DNA from: Thermoflexales bacterium | GTDB taxonomy: Bacteria; Chloroflexota; Anaerolineae; Fen-1058 | Assembly: GCA_017882055.1 (NCBI GenBank) | Contig: JADGQE010000165.1 | Span: 1-8,468 of the forward strand | Direction: 5' to 3' | DNA: 8,468 bases | Part shown: one piece after another, positions 1 through 6,806 of the stretch | How the letters are laid out: each line of letters opens with the position of its first letter | Position numbering within the stretch: position 1 is the first letter of the stretch | Notes under the pieces: generated by a model | Seen by the model: the letters and a program-made list of their open reading frames with translations, nothing else | Databases searched by the model: none | What the model was told of the DNA's origin: nothing | Translations under genes and position numbers: made by a program

Positions 1-977
<977 letters not shown>

Positions 978-984
978 GAATCAT

Positions 985-1000
985 GTGATCCGAAGATCAC
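985..1000 (-). other. UUCG tetraloop hairpin next to the 16S 5' end
   Basis: On the minus strand the sequence reads GTGATC-TTCG-GATCAC, a perfect 6-bp stem closed by the very stable C(UUCG)G tetraloop. It ends about 8 nt before the predicted first base of 16S. Such hairpins in pre-rRNA leaders often help folding or mark processing sites. The processing role is an inference. No U tract follows it, so a terminator is unlikely. Confidence 0.7.
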
Positions 1001-1053
1001 CAAAAAAGTTTTGACGTTGACCCAAGTCTCTTATTCTTCCTATCACTTTTCAG

Positions 1054-1066
1054 TTGTTAAGGTGCT
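1054..1066 (-). promoter_or_regulatory. boxA-like antitermination element in the rRNA leader
   Basis: The minus strand reads AGCACCTTAACAA, which matches E. coli boxA (TGCTCTTTAACAA) at 10 of 13 bases. It lies downstream of both rRNA promoters and upstream of 16S, the usual place for a NusB/NusE binding boxA. The call rests on sequence and position only. No clear boxB hairpin was recognised before it. Confidence 0.5.
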
Positions 1067-1092
1067 GTTTTGCTCTTTACCAGAGCGGGCAG

Positions 1093-1121
1093 AGTTTACC
1101 ACACCGCCCATGGCCTGTCAA
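1093..1121 (-). promoter_or_regulatory. rRNA promoter P2 (sigma70-type)
   Basis: The -35 TTGACA (plus-strand 1116-1121, perfect) and the -10 TAAACT (1093-1098, 4 of 6) are separated by 17 bp, and a TGG extended -10 dinucleotide motif precedes the -10. The discriminator CTGCCC after the -10 is G/C-rich, as expected for promoters under stringent (ppGpp) control. An A/T tract at 1128-1136 falls at about -42 to -50, where a UP element would bind the RNA polymerase alpha subunit. The predicted start is near 1086. Confidence 0.75.
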
Positions 1122-1292
1122 GGGGGCAAAAAAATTCGCCCCGACTTTCACATCGGCGCGAGACGCCTCACCCTTCCTGTTTCACTAAAAGGTGGTCTCA
1201 ACTCAATGTTGGGTGCGCCTCGCCTCCGTTACATCTAGGTTGTTAGATCGTTCCGGCACTGCCGGACGAGATCAGATTGAACTTACACGCAC

Positions 1293-1321
1293 ATTATAAC
1301 AACGATACAAGTAGTTGTCAA
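1293..1321 (-). promoter_or_regulatory. rRNA promoter P1 (sigma70-type, full consensus)
   Basis: Both hexamers are perfect on the minus strand: -35 TTGACA (1316-1321) and -10 TATAAT (1293-1298), with the optimal 17-bp spacer. The discriminator GTGCGTG is G/C-rich. A T5 tract at 1331-1335 lies at about -45 to -49 and resembles a UP element. The predicted start is near 1286, about 309 nt before 16S. This is the strongest promoter sequence in the window and fits a high-output rRNA operon. Confidence 0.88.
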
Positions 1322-1711
1322 GCACCCTGCAAAAAGATTCTGCCGGTTATTCTATCGCGCCGTCGCGCACACTGAAGAATACTGCGGCCCTGCTCGCAGA
1401 TCACGGCAGGCATTCACGCGCTGCCACCGCAATAGTCTTGAAAACAGGCCCTTTTCGCAGATCGCACTAAGCCAGGGTGCAGCTCGGATATGGCACACCA
1501 CCGATCATCGCGCCGATATCAGAGCAAGTCAATCACCAGCAGCGCCAACACCAACACCTGATTAGATCTTGATTCAGGCAGAACGCACTTCGCGATTGGT
1601 ACTCTCCCTTCCGCACTCCAAATCATTAACTGCCTGAGCAGCAACAATCACGGCACCGCGGCAGATGGGCACATCCTGCAGGAGAGGTACAGTCTGCTCA
1701 CAATAGTGCGT
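1322..1711. other. Intergenic stretch with no recognised gene
   Basis: About 390 bp between the rRNA promoter P1 and the secG promoter. I see no coding region with a ribosome binding site, no tRNA-like fold, no insertion sequence end and no direct repeat. The only item of note is a weak minus-strand promoter-like pair, TTGACT at 1527-1532 and GATGAT at 1504-1509 with 17 bp between. It has no A/T-rich upstream tract and is not called as a promoter. Confidence 0.6.
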
Positions 1712-1740
1712 TTGCGCGAGAAGTGAGCGCGTGCTATAAT
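1712..1740 (+). promoter_or_regulatory. secG promoter with extended -10
   Basis: A perfect -10 TATAAT (1735-1740) is preceded by TGC, forming an extended -10 that can compensate for the weak -35 TTGCGC (1712-1717, 17-bp spacer, 3 of 6). The predicted start near 1747 leaves a leader of about 24 nt. Because this start lies downstream of the in-frame ATG at 1723, that ATG cannot be used from this promoter. Confidence 0.75.
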
Positions 1741-1758
1741 TGCCAACAGCTTTCCATC

Positions 1759-1764
1759 AGGAGA
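1759..1764 (+). promoter_or_regulatory. Ribosome binding site that sets the secG GTG start
   Basis: AGGAGA lies 6 nt before the GTG at 1771. It supports the GTG over the upstream ATG at 1723, which would add 16 hydrophilic residues unlike any SecG N-terminus. Confidence 0.8.
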
Positions 1765-1770
1765 ATCAAC

Positions 1771-2001
1771 GTGCAAGTCTATTTGAACGTAGCCCAGATC
1801 ATCGTGGCGATCGCGCTGATCGTCGTCATCATTTTGCAGGCACGCAGCTCGTCGGCCGGCAGCATGTTCGGCGGCGGCGACAGCTCGGTTGTCCGGACGC
1901 GGCGCGGTGTCGAGCGAACGATCTTCAACGCGACCATCGTGTTATCGGTGATCTTCTTTATCCTCGCGATCCTCAATGTGGTGGTGGTAACGACGGGCTA
2001 A
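1771..2001 (+). CDS. secG: Preprotein translocase subunit SecG
   Basis: A 76-residue subunit of the SecYEG protein-conducting channel in the cytoplasmic membrane, where SecG assists SecA-driven export. Two membrane helices are visible at about residues 5-23 and 52-73. They are joined by a polar loop rich in Gly, Ser and Arg with the family pattern of LQARSS followed by MFGGGDSS and a RTRRGVER stretch before the second helix. The length is normal for the family. GTG is chosen as start because it follows AGGAGA at proper spacing and a strong extended -10 promoter lies just upstream. The gene diverges from the rRNA operon and is followed after 223 bp by a solute-binding protein gene on the same strand. 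Confidence 0.93.
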   Translation: MQVYLNVAQIIVAIALIVVIILQARSSSAGSMFGGGDSSVVRTRRGVERTIFNATIVLSVIFFILAILNVVVVTTG

Positions 2002-2045
2002 GCCGCCGCCGCCTGATTGCTTGATCCAAAGTGCCTTCTCCAAAT

Positions 2046-2085
2046 GGGGTGCTGTGGCTGCGAGGCTGCAACACCCCGTTTGTAT
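2046..2085 (+). terminator. Possible weak terminator after secG
   Basis: An inverted repeat GGGGTG (2046-2051) and CACCCC (2072-2077) can form a 6-bp stem, extendable by TG/CA across one mismatch, around a 20-nt interior that may itself fold. It is followed by GTTTGTAT, only a loose U-rich tail. It could end or attenuate the secG transcript before the next gene. The long loop and poor tail keep confidence low. Confidence 0.4.
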
Positions 2086-2213
2086 CCCCAGTTCCAGTCG
2101 CTGGTCACTTATTCAGAACTGCGCTATCCTTGGCATTGGAAGGCGAGCAAGACTCGACGGTAGATTTTTATCAACCGCACTCTCTTCCATTTTCCAACAT
2201 CCAGACTGACTGC

Positions 2214-2218
2214 AGGAG
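2214..2218 (+). promoter_or_regulatory. Ribosome binding site that sets a TTG start
   Basis: AGGAG lies 6 nt before the TTG at 2225. The next in-frame ATG would fall far inside the mature protein and would remove the membrane-targeting segment, so the rare TTG start is well supported. Confidence 0.75.
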
Positions 2219-2224
2219 AGCACC

Positions 2225-3979
2225 TTGATACGGCACATTCGTTGGCAAGTGGCATTGATTTTTATCGGCGTTCTGTTGCTGGGCGGGCTATTGGCCTATT
2301 TAGCCGCCGCCTTCACGATTCAGCGCGGACCTGCGCCTGGCGGCACTTTCGTGGAAGGCGTCATCGGATCGCCGCAATTCTTGAATCCACTGCTATGCCA
2401 GTATAGCAACAGTAACGCCGATCGCGATCTGTGTTCGCTGATCTTCAGCGGCCTCGTGCGATTTGATGAACACGGCAACCCTCAGCCCGATCTGGCCGAC
2501 CATTGGGACATTTCAGCTGACGGCCTGGCTTATACTTTTTATTTGCGCCCCAATGCACGCTGGCATGACGATCAGCCCGTGACTGCTGACGACGTTATTT
2601 TCACACTTCAACTACTGCAAGATCCCAACTACCCCGTCGCACCCGATCTGGCTGCGCTCTGGCGCACCGTCCAAATTACAGAGGTCAACCGTCTCGCCGT
2701 TCAAATGACACTGCAGGAACCATTGACGCCGTTTCTACAATACGCCTCGATCGGCTTACTGCCCAAACATCTCTTGAACAATGTCACCGCTGCCGATCTG
2801 GCCGATCTGCCGTTTAACCGCAAGCCAATCGGTAGTGGTCCTTTCAAGGTGGAAGCGATCGGCAGCACGGAGCCCGGTCAGCCGCAGCATGTTTTGCTGG
2901 ATGCGTATTCCGGTTACTACGGACGGCAACCCTACATTGCCAAGATGGATTTTAAGTTCTACCCGGATTTTCCAACGATGCTGGCAGCTTATCGAGCCGG
3001 CGAGATACAGGCCCTGGATCAAGTGCCGGACTCAGAACTCGCAGCGGTGCGGGATGTGTCCACGCTCAACCTCTACACCGCACCGATGTCGGCCTACACC
3101 ATGATCTTTTTGAATCAGGGCGACGACGTGCCCTTTTTTCAAGATCAGCAAGTGCGCCAGGCATTGCTGCTCGGCCTCGATCGGCAACGGATGCTGAATG
3201 AGATTCTGCACGGGCAAGGTATTCTGGCTAACAGTCCAATCATTCCGGGCACCTGGGCCTTTGCCACAGACCTCGCGCCGGTCGTGCCGGATCAAGGCCG
3301 CGCCCGACAACTGCTGGGTGCGGCCGGCTGGCTGTTGCCATCAGCCCCCAGGCCCGCCACCGATGACATGGGCGTGCCGATCGAGCCTGTAAAGCCAACT
3401 GCCCAATCGAACCTGCCGCCCATCCGCGTGAAAGGCGGCGTACCGATCTCGTTCACGCTCTATGCCAGGAACGATCCCGTTGACGTCGCGCTGGCTAATT
3501 CGATCGCCCAACAGTGGCTGGAGATCGGCGTCAAGGCTAATGTCGTGCCGGTGCAGGTAGGTCTGACGTCCAACTACCTGGCCCCACGCGCCTATCAGGC
3601 CGCGTTGGTCGAGGTTAAGATGCTCAACAGTCCCGATCCGGATCCATATCCGTTCTGGCATGAGACGCAGGCCAGTATCGGACAGAATTTCTCGCAATAC
3701 CGCGATCGTGATATGAGCGAAGTCCTTGAACAGGCACGGCGAACTGTCGACGTGCAGGCCCGGATCGATCTCTATCACAAATTTCAGCAGATGTTTGCCG
3801 AACGCGTGCCTGGCATTCTGCTGTATTATCCGGTTTACACTTATGCCGTGAGCGACAAAGTCTCCAACGTGCAAATCGGACCGATCGCCCTGCCCTCCGA
3901 TCGATTCCGCACACTCTCCAATTGGTATCTACTGACCCGGCGTGTGATCGTGAGCAGCGCCTCCGGGGGAAAGCCGTAG
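2225..3979 (+). CDS. ABC transporter family 5 extracytoplasmic solute-binding protein (peptide/nickel type)
   Basis: A 584-residue protein of the SBP_bac_5 (DppA/OppA) family, which captures peptides, nickel chelates or other solutes outside the membrane for an ABC importer. Residues 9-30 form a hydrophobic export signal or anchor. No lipobox Cys is present, so it is secreted or membrane-anchored rather than a lipoprotein. Family landmarks are GGTFVEGVIGSPQFLNPLL (39-57), the LRPNARWHDDQPVTADDV stretch near 107-124, PIGSGPFKVE (201-210) and a C-terminal PDPDPYPFWHE region. The Pro-rich stretch around LPSAPRPATDDMG is probably a surface loop. C58 and C70 are the only cysteines I see and could form a disulphide. 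No permease or ATPase gene is adjacent, so the partner transporter and ligand are unknown. TTG start is supported by AGGAG. The gene converges with the corrinoid operon, ending 26 bp from it. Confidence 0.92.
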   Translation: MIRHIRWQVALIFIGVLLLGGLLAYLAAAFTIQRGPAPGGTFVEGVIGSPQFLNPLLCQYSNSNADRDLCSLIFSGLVRFDEHGNPQPDLADHWDISADGLAYTFYLRPNARWHDDQPVTADDVIFTLQLLQDPNYPVAPDLAALWRTVQITEVNRLAVQMTLQEPLTPFLQYASIGLLPKHLLNNVTAADLADLPFNRKPIGSGPFKVEAIGSTEPGQPQHVLLDAYSGYYGRQPYIAKMDFKFYPDFPTMLAAYRAGEIQALDQVPDSELAAVRDVSTLNLYTAPMSAYTMIFLNQGDDVPFFQDQQVRQALLLGLDRQRMLNEILHGQGILANSPIIPGTWAFATDLAPVVPDQGRARQLLGAAGWLLPSAPRPATDDMGVPIEPVKPTAQSNLPPIRVKGGVPISFTLYARNDPVDVALANSIAQQWLEIGVKANVVPVQVGLTSNYLAPRAYQAALVEVKMLNSPDPDPYPFWHETQASIGQNFSQYRDRDMSEVLEQARRTVDVQARIDLYHKFQQMFAERVPGILLYYPVYTYAVSDKVSNVQIGPIALPSDRFRTLSNWYLLTRRVIVSSASGGKP

Positions 3980-3993
3980 AAGCGTTCTACCGG
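3974..3993. terminator. Hairpin between convergent genes, possible bidirectional terminator
   Basis: GTAGAA (3976-3981), GCG loop and TTCTAC (3985-3990) make a perfect 6-bp stem. CC/GG can extend it past one bulged base. It includes the stop codon of the solute-binding protein gene and lies 13 nt from the end of the oppositely directed methyltransferase gene. No U tract follows on either strand, so classical intrinsic termination is doubtful. The role is inferred from position. Confidence 0.4.
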
Positions 3994-4005
3994 AACTGAC
4001 TGCCC

Positions 4006-4887
4006 CTACGCCGCAGGCTTTTGATCTTGCGCTTGCCTGGCTTTCTCGCGCTTGCGAAAGTCTTTGATCCACTTCATGCCGGAAGCATCGTGACCGAGGA
4101 AGAGATCAGCAGCCATGATTGCCAGCCGCACAGTAGGTTCCAGCGGATTCGTGATCGCTGCCGTGAGGCCGTTCATCATCGTCATCGAAATGAACGCCGC
4201 GTTGAGCACCGGCCGATCGGGCAAGCCGAAGGAAACATTGCTCGCGCCCGCAGACACATTCACGCCCAGTTCCCGTCGCAACAATCGAATCGTCTCCAGC
4301 GTGACCTTACCGGCGTTCGAATCTGCACCGATCGTCAACACCAGCGGATCAAGTACAATATCCGCCGCCGAAATGCCATAGTCCGCCGCACGCGCCATGA
4401 TCTTGCGGCCAATTTCCAGCCGCACCTGCGGATCTTGCGAGATACCGCGCTCATCGTTGCACAGTCCGATTACGGCGGCGCCGAATTTCTTCGCCAGCGG
4501 CAGAACCCGTTCCAGCGCCGCTTCTTCGCCCGTCGTCGAATTGATCAACGCTTTGCCCTGATAGACTGACAGCGCCGCTTCAAGCGCAGCCGCATTGGGC
4601 GAATCGAAACACAGCGGCACATCAACGGTCTCCATCACCTTCTGCACCGCCTGACGCATGCTGGCCGGTTCATCCGCACCAGGCACGCCTGCATTCACAT
4701 CGAGCACTTGCGCACCCGCTTCAACCTGGGCCAGCGCATCCGTCCTCACACGTGAAAAATCGCCATTGGCCAGCTCTTCGGCTAATTTCTTGCGGCCAGT
4801 TGGATTGATGCGCTCACCGATAATGACGAATGGTTTTTCAGGACTGATAATCACGGTTTTGCTTTTAGACGAGAGTACAGTTTCCAT
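4006..4887 (-). CDS. Methyltetrahydrofolate:corrinoid methyltransferase, pterin-binding family (AcsE/MtgA-like)
   Basis: A 293-residue TIM-barrel pterin-binding enzyme that moves the N5-methyl group of methyltetrahydrofolate to the Co(I) of a corrinoid protein, or the reverse. Motifs match the Moorella MeTr (AcsE) site in order: GERINPTGRK (24-33), LDVNAG (62-67), FDSPN with D95, INSTTGE with N116, LDPLV with D180 and GASNVSFGLP with N217. These are the residues known to hold the pterin ring. The core is of AcsE length, with about 20 extra residues at the N-terminus and a Lys/Gln-rich tail. It is related to dihydropteroate synthase, but the NST and GASNVS motifs favour the methyltransferase. 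ATG start is supported by AGGAG at spacing 7. It is last in an operon with the activator genes, 92 bp after the RACo stop. AcsE, MtgA and split-MetH pterin modules cannot be separated by eye. Confidence 0.9.
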   Translation of the reverse strand: METVLSSKSKTVIISPEKPFVIIGERINPTGRKKLAEELANGDFSRVRTDALAQVEAGAQVLDVNAGVPGADEPASMRQAVQKVMETVDVPLCFDSPNAAALEAALSVYQGKALINSTTGEEAALERVLPLAKKFGAAVIGLCNDERGISQDPQVRLEIGRKIMARAADYGISAADIVLDPLVLTIGADSNAGKVTLETIRLLRRELGVNVSAGASNVSFGLPDRPVLNAAFISMTMMNGLTAAITNPLEPTVRLAIMAADLFLGHDASGMKWIKDFRKREKARQAQDQKPAA

Positions 4888-4979
4888 CGATCAACTCCTG
4901 AGTGGATTTGCGTGATAGCGTAGGACAAGGCGGCAACCCTTCGACTGCGCTCAAAGCCGGTTGGTCTCACCTCTTCGGA
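4888..4979 (-). other. Intra-operon spacer with a half-palindrome repeat-like motif
   Basis: This 92-bp gap separates the RACo stop from the methyltransferase start. It contains AGGAG for the downstream gene and, on the plus strand at 4937-4952, CCCTTCGACTGCGCTC. That looks like one arm of palindromic intergenic repeats seen in Chloroflexota and other genomes, a recollection I cannot check here. The second arm is not present. I see no convincing promoter in the gap, so the methyltransferase is probably cotranscribed with the upstream genes. Confidence 0.4.
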
Positions 4980-6806
4980 TCAACCCAGATGCAGCGCGTT
5001 GGTAAAGCGGTGGGTGAATTCTTTGTGTGTCGTCAATTCGATGTATTCAACGCGCCGTGCAATTTCGGCGGCGGCCTTGCGCCGCTCCGCCGAGATCAGC
5101 ATTTGCTTCGCGCCCATGCCGGCAGCGTTACCCACTTGCCTGAAGCGAGACAGCGGCAAGTTGGGAAACATGCCCACGCGAATGGCGCTACCCAGATCAA
5201 GGTAAGTGCCGAACGCGCCCGCCACAATGACTTCATCGAGCGCTTCACAGGTGATGCCTGCTTCAGCCAGCAGCGTATCGAATCCAACCCGAATCGCGGC
5301 TTTGGCGAGTTGAATCTCGCTGACATCTTGGCCCGTCACGACCACATCGCGCCCGTGCCCGGTCGATGGGGGCGAAGCCAAAACGAATTCACGCTTGCCA
5401 TTTTGGAGACGCACGCGCGGACGATCCACTTGCAATGCACCGCGCTCGTTCAAAATACCGGACACAACCATCTCGGCAATCGCGTCGAGAATGCCTGAGC
5501 CGCAAATGCCGATCGGCGGTTGATGATCAATCGTCTGTAATCGAATCTCGCCGTCGGTAATCTGCACGCGCTCGATCGCGCCGGGCGCGGCCCGCATGCC
5601 ATCCTGAATGTGCGCCCCTTCGAAGGCCGGGCCTGACGCGCAGGAACAACACAGCAATCGCCCGCCGCTCGCCAGTCCAATCTCGGTGTTGGTGCCGATG
5701 TCAAGACCGATCACGGTCTTCGAGGTCGCATCGATGCCCGACGCCAGCAGCATCGAAACATGATCGGCGCCTACGTACCCGGCAATATTGGGCGGCAGGT
5801 AGATAGACGCGCCGCGTGCAATATCCAACCCGACATCGCGCGCGCGCACATTCAGCCGCTCACTCACCGCCGCCAGGTAAGGCGCTGTACCAAGTTGCTG
5901 CACCGGCAGACCGGCAAACAAATGATGCATCGCGGTGTTTCCGACGACGACGGCGTCGACGATTTGCTCGCGGGCTGCGTCAGTCTCCGCGCAAAGATTT
6001 CCGATAATGACATTCAACGCATCGATTAGTTTTCTTTGTAGAATCTGGCGACCTTCAGGCTGATGGTTGGTGTATGCAATGCGGCTGACCACATCTTCGC
6101 CATAAGCGATCTGCGGATTCATCGCGCCCGCGCGCGCCAACGTTTCACCGTTTGAAAGATCGATCAGATAGGCGGCGAGTTTGGTGGTGCCGATGTCTAC
6201 CGCCAGACCCAGCAAACGAGTCTGTGGCGGCAATAGGGCCACAATCGATGGGCGCTCAGCAGTGCGGCGCACAGCCGCGCGCGCCGTCCAGTTCTGTGCG
6301 CGGAGTCGATCGGAGATATCGGCCAGCACCGGATATTCAATCGAGGCCGGATCGGTTTGCTGGATCAGCGCTTCGCTCAGCCGCGTCGCGTCCGATCGGA
6401 GATCGGTCAGGTTCGGCGGATCGATCTGCAGATCGATTGGCGTCACGATCGGATCGATCGGCACGTCGATCGACTGGCCTTCGATCTGCGTGCGTTGCGG
6501 CGCAGTGAGCGACGCCGGCGGAATGTCGATCCGCACATCACTCTGCGGCCTGGCCTGACAGGCCAGGCGATAACCCGCGGCGATGTCAGCCGCGCTTAAC
6601 TCGTATTCTTCAGTCGAAGTCAACGCCGAGAGTTCGCCGTCGATCAAGCGCACGCGGCAAGCGCCGCATGATCCGTCGCCGCCACAGATCGCCACGAGAT
6701 CGACGCCGTTAGATTGCGCGGCGGCGAGCAGCGTTTCAGTTCCTTGGATTTCGGCCCGACGGCCAATCGGCTGAAGATCAACCTGAAATGTTTTGAGAGT
6801 GGGCAT
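4980..6806 (-). CDS. RACo-like corrinoid protein reductive activator (2Fe-2S ferredoxin + ASKHA ATPase, DUF4445)
   Basis: A 608-residue cytoplasmic protein that uses electrons and ATP to reduce inactive Co(II) corrinoid back to Co(I). An N-terminal plant-type ferredoxin domain (about 1-100) carries C41, C47, C50 and C83 (CX5CX2C plus a distant Cys), the 2Fe-2S ligands. A linker rich in Ile-Asp follows (about 105-150). The ASKHA core shows the phosphate motifs LAVDIGTTKL (201-210) and GLDIGTNTEI (367-376), the GICGSGILDAIAEM stretch (433-446) and VIVAGAFGTYLDLGSA (526-541). The length matches characterised RACo proteins. ATG at 6806 is preferred over the TTG at 6869: AGGAT sits 4-5 nt upstream and the ferredoxin fold starts right after it. 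The start overlaps the end of the upstream gene by 29 bp, suggesting translational coupling. The presumed corrinoid protein target is not in the window. Confidence 0.93.
   Translation of the reverse strand: MPTLKTFQVDLQPIGRRAEIQGTETLLAAAQSNGVDLVAICGGDGSCGACRVRLIDGELSALTSTEEYELSAADIAAGYRLACQARPQSDVRIDIPPASLTAPQRTQIEGQSIDVPIDPIVTPIDLQIDPPNLTDLRSDATRLSEALIQQTDPASIEYPVLADISDRLRAQNWTARAAVRRTAERPSIVALLPPQTRLLGLAVDIGTTKLAAYLIDLSNGETLARAGAMNPQIAYGEDVVSRIAYTNHQPEGRQILQRKLIDALNVIIGNLCAETDAAREQIVDAVVVGNTAMHHLFAGLPVQQLGTAPYLAAVSERLNVRARDVGLDIARGASIYLPPNIAGYVGADHVSMLLASGIDATSKTVIGLDIGTNTEIGLASGGRLLCCSCASGPAFEGAHIQDGMRAAPGAIERVQITDGEIRLQTIDHQPPIGICGSGILDAIAEMVVSGILNERGALQVDRPRVRLQNGKREFVLASPPSTGHGRDVVVTGQDVSEIQLAKAAIRVGFDTLLAEAGITCEALDEVIVAGAFGTYLDLGSAIRVGMFPNLPLSRFRQVGNAAGMGAKQMLISAERRKAAAEIARRVEYIELTTHKEFTHRFTNALHLG

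Larger units (their letters stand above)
978..1286 (-). other. rRNA operon leader (5' external transcribed region)
   Basis: Transcribed leader between the predicted start of promoter P1 and the 16S 5' end, about 309 nt, or about 109 nt if transcription starts at P2. It holds a hairpin near the P1 start (stem TCCGGC/GCCGGA, 1252-1266), promoter P2, a boxA-like element and a UUCG hairpin adjoining the 16S sequence. The open reading frame visible on the other strand here (918-1238) is not credible as a gene. Start and end positions are inferred from the promoters, not observed. Confidence 0.7.

Noticed and set aside
1123..1142. GGGGC/GCCCC hairpin with A7 in the loop as a terminator in the rRNA leader
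   Set aside because: The A/T run is in the loop, not after the stem. The tract is better explained as a UP-like element of promoter P2.
1504..1532. Third minus-strand promoter-like pair upstream of the rRNA promoters (TTGACT, 17 bp, GATGAT)
   Set aside because: The -10 matches at only 4 of 6 bases, there is no A/T tract upstream, and the other two promoters explain the operon.
1723..1770. Longer secG frame starting at ATG 1723
   Set aside because: That ATG lies upstream of the -10 box at 1735-1740, has no ribosome binding site and adds residues not typical for SecG.
3341..3874. Minus-strand frame of 177 codons inside the solute-binding protein gene
   Set aside because: It is a shadow of a clearly recognisable gene, with no family features of its own.
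4902..5498. Plus-strand frame of 198 codons antisense to the RACo gene, and similar frames at 4021-4569 and 6793-7350
   Set aside because: They are antisense shadows created by GC-rich codons. The opposite strand encodes proteins with intact motifs.
6350..6486. Direct-repeat or CRISPR-like array because of the repeated GATCG
   Set aside because: Spacing is irregular and units are too short. The stretch is inside a coding linker.
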